Assembly: GCA_949316235.1 (NCBI GenBank)
Contig: OX438757.1
Span: 17,671,505-17,735,504 of the forward strand
Direction: 5' to 3'
Source of the DNA: Oegoconia quadripuncta
Lineage: Eukaryota; Arthropoda; Insecta; Lepidoptera; Autostichidae
DNA: 64,000 nucleotides
Part shown: positions 11,081 through 20,700 of the stretch, piece by piece
How the letters are laid out: every line of letters starts with the position of its first letter
Position numbering within the stretch: the stretch's first letter is position 1
Translations under genes and position numbers: made by a program
Notes under the pieces: model-generated
Told to the model about the DNA's origin: nothing
The model's input: the letters and a program-made list of their open reading frames with translations, nothing else
Databases searched by the model: none

Positions 11081-11460
11081 TTGCTTTTGTTGCGGGACGA
11101 TTTAATTGCGCTCTGTCAAATTAATTCCTTTTATTTTTCCAAAAAAGGCCGCTTTCCAAAAAACTATAATATACAAGCTCTAAAAGTTGTTGAATTTAGA
11201 AAGGACTCCATATGTATGTTTGTGAAAAAAGATTATGACGAAGATTTTAGAGAATTAAAAAATATGCTTAAAAAAGACATCACTAACACGGATGATGATG
11301 ATTTTGTAAGAAAACTTCCTCGAGAAGCAAACCCAAGAGGTATAAGTGCGATAAAAAACAGGATCTTCTTAAGCTATGTCCGTCAATGCCGGTGCCGAAA
11401 CGAACCTTTTTCAAAGATCTACAAATTAATGATGTTTGTGATCTCGATAGTGTGATTGAT
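11081..11460 (+). pseudogene. broken coding fragment, family unknown
   Basis: A 124-codon frame that reads like real protein in its middle: RFPKNYNIQALKVVEF, then MFVKKDYDEDFRELKNML and PREANPRGISAIKNR. After a T-run near 11407 the frame degenerates, but a shifted frame continues as FKDLQINDVCDLDSVIDND and a stop at about 11458. That is what a one-base slip in a coding sequence would produce. There is no recognisable domain. It lies about 570 bp upstream of the tyrosine recombinase gene on the same strand and may belong to the same or another mobile element. A chance open frame remains possible. Confidence 0.4.
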
Positions 11461-12026
11461 AATGACTAAAATTATTTAAAAATTGAAAAAAAAATATGTT
11501 GATTGTTTAACTTACTAAATACCTTATTATGTTAGAAATTATAGTATCGTAGGAAAACCTTCAATCATGAAAAGAAGTTTATAACACATTTGCTCGAAAA
11601 GTGGTATTTTTTCTATGAAAAACAGGTTCAAAAAGTGGCGCATTTTGGCCTCGGGCTAAAAAGTAGTACGGTTTTTTTTTTTTTAAATGTCAAGAAGTTT
11701 CGTCTATGGTAATTTTTTTAATCCTAGCAAAGAGTTTTTATTCCGAAAATTGATAAAAATTTTAAAAAATTAAATACTTTGAGAGGTATTTGTACACTAA
11801 AATAAATTATTAATCTTTATTTCAATCAGTTTCGACAAGAAATAACAACCATTTATTTATAATAAGAACACAAAACTTTAATTTCCTAATTTGTTAGTGG
11901 CTGTCTGTACTGGCTGTCTGCAGTATCCTTTGCCTAATTAAAAAAAAACGCTTGTGCGCGCGCAGCGCTAATTTGTGAGCAAAAAAAGTAAAAGTTATTT
12001 CGCGCGCTCTGTGAAAATTTGCAAAA

Positions 12027-12449
12027 ATGTCTTCAAGCGACGAGGATTTCATGGAATCTACGCCCCCGGATCTTAAAAACGCGGCGAAACAAGCTACTTT
12101 AAGCCTTCTACCTGAAAAATCAGTTGAGGTGTACTTGCAAGCGTACGAAAATTTCATACTCTGGAAAAAAAACAAAAATGCTCATTCATTTTCAGAAAGC
12201 ATTTTTTTAGCCTACTTCATGGAACTCTCACAAAAATATAAGCCGAGCACGTTGTGGAGTCAATATTCAATGCTTAAAAGTGTTGTAAGAACGAAACATG
12301 GTGTTGATATCAAGCCGTATTCAAATTTGCTGGCTTACCTGAAAAGAAAAGGTGAAGGCTTTACCAGCAAGAAATCTAAAGTATTTGCGGCTGATGATAT
12401 TGAGAAATACTTGAAAGAAGCTCCGGATAGCCGATATTTGGCAACAAAG
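12027..12449 (+). CDS. tyrosine recombinase exon 1 (residues 1-141)
   Basis: It starts at ATG 12027 after a GC-rich leader and encodes MSSSDEDFMESTPPDLKNAA onward. It has helices typical of a recombinase core-binding domain (SVEVYLQAYENFILWKKNK, KPSTLWSQYSMLKSVV) and ends SRYLATK. The donor is GTCAGT. Confidence 0.85.
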
Positions 12450-13336
12450 GTCAGTTAAAACTAAATTATTAAACATAATTCCTTTAATTTTCGTATTTAT
12501 TTACGATATAACTAGATAAGTACCTACTTCGGTTTTATTTTATACCTACTTACACAGTTTTTGTTTCTTTTCAGGTTGCATTAATATTCGGCATAAATGG
12601 TGCATGCAGACGTCAAGAGCTGACAAATATAACCACTGATGATGTCGAGGACCATGGGCGAATTCTCCTTGTCCAGATCAAGAATACAAAGAATAAAATA
12701 CCACGCTCATTTACAATACAACAACCTTTTTATGAAATCGTAACGAAATACGCAGCACTCCGTTCCACAAAAGCGAAGACTAATCGATTTTTTCTAAATT
12801 ACCAGAATGGTAAATGCACCAGCCAACCCATCGGCCGTAATAAATTTGGAATGATGCCTAAACAAATCGCCACTTTTCTCAACTTACAGAACGCACATGA
12901 ATACACAGGGCACAGTTTTAGAAGGTCCTCGGCTACATTGCTCGCCGATTCAGGAGCGGATATATTGACACTGAAACGCCACGGAGGGTGGCGTTCCTCC
13001 AACGTCGCCGAGGGCTACATTCACGATTCAGTCAGGAATAAAGAAAAAATCAGTTCCTGTATTACAAAAAATATTAATTTGGAGCCGGGCCGTGCTGACT
13101 CTCGACCATCAACGAGCACATACATCCCGCCATCATCTCCGCCGCCGCAGCCACCTCCGCCGCCGCAGCCCTTAACTACAGAGCCAGAGCCCTATTCTGG
13201 TCTCATTTCTCCTACTTTCACTCAGGAGAGTGAGAGGAAGACAGTTAACAGTACGACTATGTTACAAATGCCGACTGGCAACGTAGTACTACATTTTTCA
13301 AATTGTTCTGGTTTTTATAACTGTTTTAACAAATAA
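12027..13336 (+). CDS. Crypton-like tyrosine recombinase, two exons, intact
   Basis: The exons 12027-12449 and 12575-13336 join in phase 0 to 394 residues without a stop. Residues 1-140 are a helical core-binding-like region. The catalytic half starts at the junction: Arg in GACRRQEL (R153), a lysine-rich beta hairpin with QIKNTKNK, HSFRRS (H254, R257), RHGGW (W280) and tyrosine in EGYIH (Y289). W280 to Y289 is nine residues, as in integrases of the Xer/lambda type. The tail from about 310 is proline-rich. Such enzymes cut and rejoin DNA through a 3'-phosphotyrosine. Among animal genes this pattern is known from Crypton transposons, DIRS elements and domesticated Crypton derivatives; no reverse transcriptase is nearby, so Crypton-like is preferred. 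The spliceosomal intron and AT-rich setting argue against bacterial contamination. Confidence 0.87.
12575..13336 (+). CDS. tyrosine recombinase exon 2 (residues 142-394)
   Basis: The acceptor TTTTCAG is followed by GTTGCATTAATATTC. It encodes VALIFGINGACRRQEL, then the HxxR and GGW...Y boxes and a Ser/Pro-rich tail, with the stop at 13334-13336. The start of the open frame at 12851 is internal, not a second gene. Confidence 0.87.
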   Translation, partial: VALIFGINGACRRQELTNITTDDVEDHGRILLVQIKNTKNKIPRSFTIQQPFYEIVTKYAALRSTKAKTNRFFLNYQNGKCTSQPIGRNKFGMMPKQIATFLNLQNAHEYTGHSFRRSSATLLADSGADILTLKRHGGWRSSNVAEGYIHDSVRNKEKISSCITKNINLEPGRADSRPSTSTYIPPSSPPPQPPPPPQPLTTEPEPYSGLISPTFTQESERKTVNSTTMLQMPTGNVVLHFSNCSGFYNCFNK

Positions 13337-14218
13337 TTAAAGATTTATTCATTTCAGTAGCCCCATGTTTTATTTATTTCCTCACAAATGTGTTATAAAA
13401 CGTCGTGTGACACACGTGCCCATTGATAATTGCAGCCTCAGCTTTTTTTGTAGCCCTCACCTACGGTTCGGGCTAGCAATCAAGCCTCGGCTGCAATGAT
13501 CAACTTTGGGCCCTTATATCACAATGTACTATTTTGGACTGAGTTATGAATCTCTTATAAGTTTAAAAATAGTTTGCATTACCTACTCATTAATTTACTT
13601 ATTTTGTTAAAAATTATAGTAGGTATCGTAGGAAAAGCTTTAATTATGAAAAGAAGATTTTAGACTGATTTATAACTTTAAAAATACTCTTACTTAACTA
13701 CTAATTGCTGTAGGACACCCTTTAATTAGGTATATAAATTCCAAGAAGATTTTTGATTTAATTTGTAATTTAAACGGAGTTGATGGATCTCTTATTTTAG
13801 TTTCAATCTTTATTTGAAATAAAAAGGTTTCGAAATTTACTGCCCATATTTTATTTGAGTATTTCAATAACCATTGACAAAATAAGAATTTGGGCGAACG
13901 GCTCATAACTCATGTAAAACACAGTTGCATGAGATATCTTTCTTGAATATATTCAACTTCTCTATGCGACATCATGCAACTTAAGTTACAGGACACGTAT
14001 AACCACGTTTGTATGGATTCTATGGTTGCGCGCAACTCATTTAATTCAAATTAATATTAAAGTAATCGTTTTATTCAACAAAAAAATACGTGTTATTATT
14101 AATTATGGTCTTACTAATATTTCGTCAAATTTATACCATTGTTATCATTCTATAAGTTACTATTTTTAACCAAAATACCTTAAATTCTGTAACATTCTCA
14201 AGTCAGACTTTTTCGAGT
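13337..14218. other. downstream of recombinase gene, unassigned
   Basis: AT-rich. The stretch 13599-13680 is a diverged direct copy of 11519-11590 upstream of the recombinase (both hold ATTATAGTA, TCGTAGGAAAA and ATGAAAAGAAG). Otherwise nothing coding was seen. Confidence 0.5.
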
Positions 14219-14220
14219 TA

Positions 14221-14558
14221 TATGACTTTGGCATGACACGGCAGCACGGCGGGCGGCTGCGCGCGGCGCCCCGGTCAAATGTGCATATGGTATGGGCGCT
14301 TATTCAATGAACTTTATTGGCATGGCCGGACATATGCAAGGGCGTCCTGTTTACCTATGATACAAATAGACCCAAAAATACAAAAACTGCTTTCAATAAC
14401 TCATTGCTACTTTTTTTTTTTTTTTTTTATATTATTGCTGCTTTTTATTACTGCTGGAATTGGATAAATCTAATAACGTCTCTGCACTGTTTTCATTTTA
14501 GTTCTATTTTTCTGTACATTTACCGAACGGCTACCTACCTATAATATATATTTTTCCT
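14221..14558. repeat. 340-bp direct repeat, left copy
   Basis: About 98% identical over its length to 15298-15636, from TATGACTTTGGCATGACACG to CTATAATATATATTTTTCCT. The differences seen are a few substitutions, one in the GC-rich stretch, and T-run length. The two copies abut a LINE exactly on either side. Confidence 0.95.
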
Positions 14559-15297
14559 CTCGGCGGCGGCTCTTTTGGCCCTAGACTCAGACAAAATTGT
14601 CTCAAGGCTGGTTGAAAACTGCAGGCTTACTTTAAATACCCTGTGCAAAACAAACAGGGTCTTTCTTCGTTGGGTCCCGGGGCACGCAGGCATCGAAGGC
14701 AACGAAAAAGCCGACGAACTAGCGAAATTGGGGGCTAGCGGATCCCAGTACGGCCCTGAGCCTTTCTGCGGCATCTCAAAAAGCCTAATTCGCTTTACCC
14801 TAAGGAACCGGTGCACCCAAGCAGCTCTTAAACTCTGGACGAACACGCCAGGTTTAACACACTCCAAATCACTAATCAAAGCCTTCAACAAGAAGGCGGC
14901 CGGCGAAGCGCTGGCACTCAGTAGGAACAATTTACGCATTCTCACAAGGGCACTAACGGGCCACTGCTGTCTGAGCAAACACATGCTCAACATAGGGCTC
15001 CGAGAAACAGGAATGTGCAGATTTTGCCTCCTCGCAGAGGAAACACCTGCACATCTGCTGTGTGAATGTGGCCCGCTAATGCGTAAACGCAATATCCACC
15101 TGGGCAGCCACTTATTACACCCGGATGAGATAAAAACCATCGGTGCCAGGAAAATTATCCAATTCCTCAAAGAGGCAAACCTGAGCAACGAACTGTAGGT
15201 TAGTGGCGATCACAATAGATCGGCAACGGTCGCAGTGATACAGGTCTCCGTTGACCTGCAACAGCCACATACACATACAATACAATACAATACAATA
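14559..15297 (+). mobile_element. 5'-truncated LINE: RNase H and C-terminal region
   Basis: A plus-strand frame open to the stop at 15196-15198 begins inside a ribonuclease H domain (ALDSDKIVSRLVENC) and holds the signature VPGHAGIEGNEKADELAK. It is followed by a Cys/His cluster (MCRFCLLAEETPAHLLCECG) and ends SNEL. A short 3' untranslated part and a (ACAAT)n tail at 15277-15297 follow. This domain order is typical of non-LTR elements of the I/R1/Jockey groups that keep RNase H. The truncation point is 14558/14559, immediately after the left direct repeat. The frame is undamaged, so the insertion is young. The similar-length frame on the opposite strand is a shadow. Confidence 0.93.
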
Positions 15298-15636
15298 TAT
15301 GACTTTGGCATGACACGGCAGCACGGCGGGCGGCGGCGCGCGGCGCCCCGGTCAAATGTGCATATGGTATGGGCGCTTATTCAATGAACTTTATTGGCAT
15401 GGCCGGACATATGCAAGGGCGTCCTGTTTACCTATGATACAAATAGACCCAAAAATACAAAAACTGCTTTCAATAACTCAATGATACTTTTTTTTTTTTT
15501 TTTTTAATATTATTGCTGCTTTTTATTACTGCTGGAATTGGATAAATCTAATAACGTCTCTGCACTGTTTTCATTTTAGTTCTATTTTTCTGTACATTTA
15601 CCGAACGGCTACCTACCTATAATATATATTTTTCCT
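15298..15636. repeat. 340-bp direct repeat, right copy
   Basis: Second copy of 14221-14558, starting directly after the LINE tail. It is consistent with a very long target-site duplication or with a tandem duplication that the LINE entered. Confidence 0.95.
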
Positions 15637-17622
15637 TTTTAACATTGAACCATGATACATAGCTACAAAGCTACAAAAAACCTACAGAGAGGCTGCAGTA
15701 TACTCGGTTGGCAACAACTGGATGGCCACCGTCTTCGTGTATGTACAAGCTTAGATGACGTCGATCCGGCGACGTGCTGTATAGAAACCTTGAATGTAAA
15801 CACAAGGCTTGATGGTATTCTGCGATTAATACAAGTCGGATATTGGAAAGGAGGCTCACGGGCATTGGTTTCAGAAGTGGGTGCAGCCCTGCATAATATG
15901 GTGAAATTGATATCTCATCCCGTTCTACATATAAATCTAATCGTAAGTGGTGTCATAAATATTCAAAATCAAATTTAGAAAGACAGGTTGGCATTTAACA
16001 TACATTGACTATAGAATATTTTCTCGTATGAAATATTTATATGGATGAAGTTTTATACGAATTTTTTAACCCCCGACGAAAAACGATGCGTATTATATTA
16101 AACGAGGGGACAGGTTTTTAGCCATGTTTGATTAAAATCGGTTTAGCCTTTCCGGAAATATTTAGCTTTTAAGACAGTTTTTGGGTGTATTTCGATGATA
16201 TCATGATCTTTCGAAGGTTCTCTTAATTTTCATTTAATTTTAATATGTAAGGTTCAACCCGAAGATGCAATACAATACAGTACAGTGCAGTGCACTGCAC
16301 TACAACACAATACAATACAATACAAATACACTTTATTGCACCAAAGAATAATATACTTGTTACAAAGCACAATATACGTTGTTAACCATATTCGATGGAA
16401 ATCAACACAAAATAATAATTTTACTAGAGTGCTACGACAGTAAGGATTGAAACACCACCCCAATCTGGCTGATCTACCCATAAGTTTTTGATTTATTTTA
16501 GTTTAAGCGATTAATTTCGGTCATTTTTCGAAAATCAACATAAAAAAATTTTTTTTGCAACTTTGGGACAAGTCCAGAAAATTTGGGACAGATGAGTAGC
16601 AAATGACCCCCCCTTGCTTCTGACTCCATTTGACAACCGTCCGCCTAACACCCGGTATATTGTTATAATAACGAGTTGTGGCCCCTTTAAAAATAACCAG
16701 TCAACATTTTGTTTTCTTGCGGAACCTATAACATATTCTAGCACTCACCTTGTTATTTTGCTGTATTGCCATAATTAACATTAAATAAAAAATATTTGGT
16801 TGACCCTACAAAATTGCTAAAACATATGTTATTATGTTTTACGTCGTCGAAATTGTTTAGCTTTAATTCGTAGGTATAGAAATGCATGATGGTCCAAGGA
16901 TTTTTACTCCTGTGCTCCAAGTCTCTCCATCATTCAATAAATCAATAGTATCTTGACCTTCGTGTGTGTTGCCCACACACAAAAAGAACTTCCGCTCACG
17001 CTAGTTCTGCTCGTCCGTCAATAATATTATTGATTATATTTATTTGTAGGAAATTGCTAAGTGTAACCATAATTTCTCGAAAAAACAACTGTTACCGATT
17101 GTATTTTGTGAACAATTTAATTCCCTTTCACTTGTCCGTTTTGTTTCCTTCATTGTAGCATGTAATATTAACCCGGCACCACTGAGCAAGTAATCACTTA
17201 ACCCGGCACGGCATCATCGTCAAGAGTTGTACAAATTCTCATGATGCAGAGGAAACCGGGGTACCCCTTGGCGAGTTGCAGCATTAAAATGGTAAATACC
17301 GCACTATAACATTAAACAATATATTCTATTGAATAATATTTACTCTCTGTATCTCCTATAGTAATCTTATCATATAACTTGAAAATAAAATGGAAGTAGG
17401 ATAATCACTGAGCATATAATCATTTAAACGTGGGATAACAATCTACTCTTTCTATACAGTATAAATTAAAAGACATTCAGTTATATGCTAAGAAATTAAA
17501 TCATATTTTAATATTACCAAATCTATTGAATCCATTTCAATAAATCATTTTCATTTCACCAAATCTATTACATGTTATAAACTGGTATTCCAATAGTAAT
17601 CTGTAATTGGTTTGTTTTCCAG
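15637..17622. other. unassigned region upstream of the first visible RAD52 exon
   Basis: A 108-codon plus frame at 15652-15978 has no recognisable motif and no clear splice or start context, so it is not called. At 16260-16350 a reversed LINE 3' end with CAATA repeats includes a short palindrome (GTGCAGTGCACTGCAC). At 17165-17215 ACTTAACCCGGCAC is repeated. A first RAD52 exon is expected in or left of this region but was not found. Confidence 0.5.
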
Positions 17623-17761
17623 CCGGACAGCTTGCCTATGTCGGAGCCCCAACATGAGGGGGAGATGGAGCAACAGCAGAGACGGCAGCAACTGATCAAC
17701 TATGGTCACGCCCTGTGGGGCTTCAACAATTGGAGCTGGAGTGTTACTAAACAGGACCTGG
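17623..17761 (+). CDS. Rad52: Rad52 exon (first seen)
   Basis: The acceptor GTTTTCCAG precedes CCGGACAGC; the frame then contains ATG 17638, which could be the true start if the junction lies in the 5' UTR. It encodes a Glu/Gln-rich leader (EGEMEQQQRRQQ) and INYGHALWGFNNWSWSVTKQ. The donor is GTAAGT, phase 1. Confidence 0.88.
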
Positions 17762-20700
17762 GTAAGTATTCAAGGTGGAGAATGGAGCACACGTGGCGCA
17801 GTCGTATTCGTTTAGCGAAGTCAAGCACGGTCTGAGCGGATCCTTGGATGTATTGCCACTAGTGGTATTTTAATATGAGTGTGTCCATGCTTCGGAGGGC
17901 ACGTTAAATAAGAATGAAAGAAAGAAATCGTTTATTGTCACAACATTATTTGCGCAATATACTTACCATTAGGTACTTACATTAGTAAATACACGTAGGA
18001 CAATACCACTTATGTGACAAAAGGATCTGGTTCAGCATAATGCTGACAGAGACTGGCTGCTGCTCAGCGTTGGTTTTCAACCAGACCCCCTTATTGAGTT
18101 TACTAGTCGACGTTTTGCTCGTGTGCCGGGCGACCTAAGGTGCATTGTGTATAAACTCAATATTTAAATTTTGACAATATATATTTATACTTAAACTATA
18201 AAAGTACTTAAATAAATGAGATACATAAGTAGTTGGTCCTGGTTTTTTTTAATTGAAGTCTGGCCTACACAGTCAGTTTATAAACACTGACTGTCAGGTG
18301 GCCACAAGTCTGGCACAGGTCCACCTATTCACACTGGGCCCGCATGGTGGATTATGGCCTATACCCTCTCACAGTGAGAGGATACTGTGCCCCAACAGTG
18401 GGGACGTGTAAGGCTGTTGGTACCGTAAGACGTGTAATGCACACACACACACGTACACAACACATAATTATAATAATAATAATAATAAATATTTCGGACA
18501 CTTACACCAATCATCTAGTCACCAAACTAAGCGAAGCTTGTGCTATGGAAACTAGATAACGGATAAACATACATAAATATTTATATAAACATCCATGACT
18601 CGGGAATAAATGTTTGTATTCATCACACAAACATTTACCCCTCGCGGGATTCGAACCCGCAACCGTTGGTTTCGCTGACAGGGTCACTGTCCACTACACC
18701 AATCGGTCATCAATTCAGCGAAATAAAATACAGTCTAATGCTTATATTATGTTAAACCTTTATTCTTGCATGGCAGTATTTTATTTCTGTCTGCATTTAC
18801 AGATTAAATAGAAATGTACAGTAATAGAGAGAAATAAAAAATTATCACATGGGTTGTTCCTGAGTCGCACGACACATTCCAATTTCTCAGTTGGTAGACA
18901 CCACACCAACTACCCACAATAATAATTGTGGGCGCGACTGCATTTATGTTTTTATTGTTATTACTTGAATAAAAAATTGTTATCAGCCACAGAATTACTC
19001 CTACTCAATTAAATAGGAGCTTGTTTTAAAATCCTCAGACTTCGTGGACTTCGCGAGCGGCAAGTTCAGCGCGGGCGTCGTCGCTTTCGTCTCCGTGGTT
19101 GTGAAGAGCAGCGACATTCACCGCGAGAATGTCGGGTACGCGACTGCGCTAGCCACCACCAAAGGTGCGGCCATACACCAGTCTAGAAAGGTAGGAATTA
19201 CTTTAAACCCACCCAGCTGGCTTTTTTTTTATGCACGACGGGTTCGTACTTGACCTCAACCATAGGATAAAAATAAATAGCTTGGGAGCTATTTAGGTGA
19301 AAAAAAAAATTACAGTCCTAGTTATGGGTAACTAGGACTGTAATTTTTTTTTCACCTTTGATTTAGTTACTTTTTACCAAAGAGTATACACCAGTCCCCT
19401 TGTAGCTCTTACTTTTATGTTTGAAATTCATAATTACAGAAAAATACTATTTCACCTATACATATTCATTCCTAAAACACTAAAATATTAGGCTTTTTGG
19501 CGGGAACTCGGCGAGTGAAGTAGCATTTTTCTTTATAATTCTTATAATTTGTGCATTCTGACTTTTGAAGCTTAATAATGGCAGAATATTGTGCAGCAAA
19601 CGTTAGTGATGGTGTACAATTGAAGGGAAGTGTAAATTAAAGTGCGTAACGGAGCTTTCGGGTTCCCACAAGAAGCCGCCAAAATCTTTTGTAAAGCATT
19701 CTGCCACTTTACTGAAGAATGACTTGACCGTGACTAGACTCTGTATACGCCAAGTATACGACGAATTACTTTTTTTGACTGAGACTGACTTACAAACTGA
19801 AGAAATATGAGAAATAAGACATGGCTGTTATGGGCTAGATCCCTTTGCCTTCTCCTAGAGGAGAAAATAAAACTAAAAAAAAAAAAACTAAAATATTAGT
19901 TATTTAGGTTTGTTTAAAATTGCCCGCGAAAAAACGTTCAAATTTAAAATGGCAGCTATCTTTATACGAGACGTCACAACACTCACAGCAGTCAGAATGT
20001 TACTCAAGCAGAGATCTTCGCTTGAGGACAGTTATATTATTCGCAGGTCTTCGCTTCAGCAATATTCTGAAATACCGGTCCAAGAGGGTTTTTTTATTTT
20101 GTTTTTATTTCGACCGACCGCATCATTGGATAAATTAAGATTTCTTATTATGTACAGAATAAATTAAATAACAATGCACTAAAAAGACCGAGGCAAGATT
20201 ATTTTTTGTAGAAGGATACAGTCTGACAATTCTGTAGCTTGCTTTAGGTATTTAGTTATAAAAACATCAATATTAAATTAAAGATGAACTTCATTGCGTT
20301 GTAGAAGATGCTAAGATCTCCTAAATCAATTTTCTAATAAATATATCAATGGCTACTTTATATTTTCTAAAAATAGTTTATTAAGCCGCAATATTTGCCC
20401 TCGGTGAAATTTTTCATAGATATAAAAAGTTGTTGATCGATTGTTTTGAAAATAGTTACAGGAGTTCTAATTATATTCTCCGACGCAATGAACTTCACAA
20501 TGGTAATTTAATCTAATAGTCTATGTTTTATTACTAAATAGCTATACTATATCTAAAGCCAGCTACCGATTTATTAGAAAATCACGGCCTTATATTACAT
20601 TATAGGAAGTTAAAAGTGAAAAGATCACTGTTTTTTTAACAATTGGTATTGGTAATTTGTGTTACATCCACATCACATAGGAATCTAAATTGTTTGACTC

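Noticed and set aside
12027..13336. bacterial contamination as source of the recombinase
   Set aside because: The gene has a spliceosomal intron with GT-AG ends and sits in AT-rich insect DNA.
14535..15188. 217-codon minus-strand open frame
   Set aside because: It is the shadow of the plus-strand LINE RNase H frame, which has the recognisable motifs.
14221..15636. LTR retrotransposon with 340-bp LTRs
   Set aside because: The direct repeats lack TG...CA ends, the interior is a LINE-type RNase H with a LINE tail, and no integrase, protease or primer-binding site is present.
15652..15978. 108-codon plus-strand frame
   Set aside because: No motif, no splice or start support, and no homologue that I recognise; left as unassigned.
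16261..16325. telomere-like or regulatory palindrome GTGCAGTGCACTGCAC
   Set aside because: It is a variant inside the CAATA repeat tail of a reversed LINE end.
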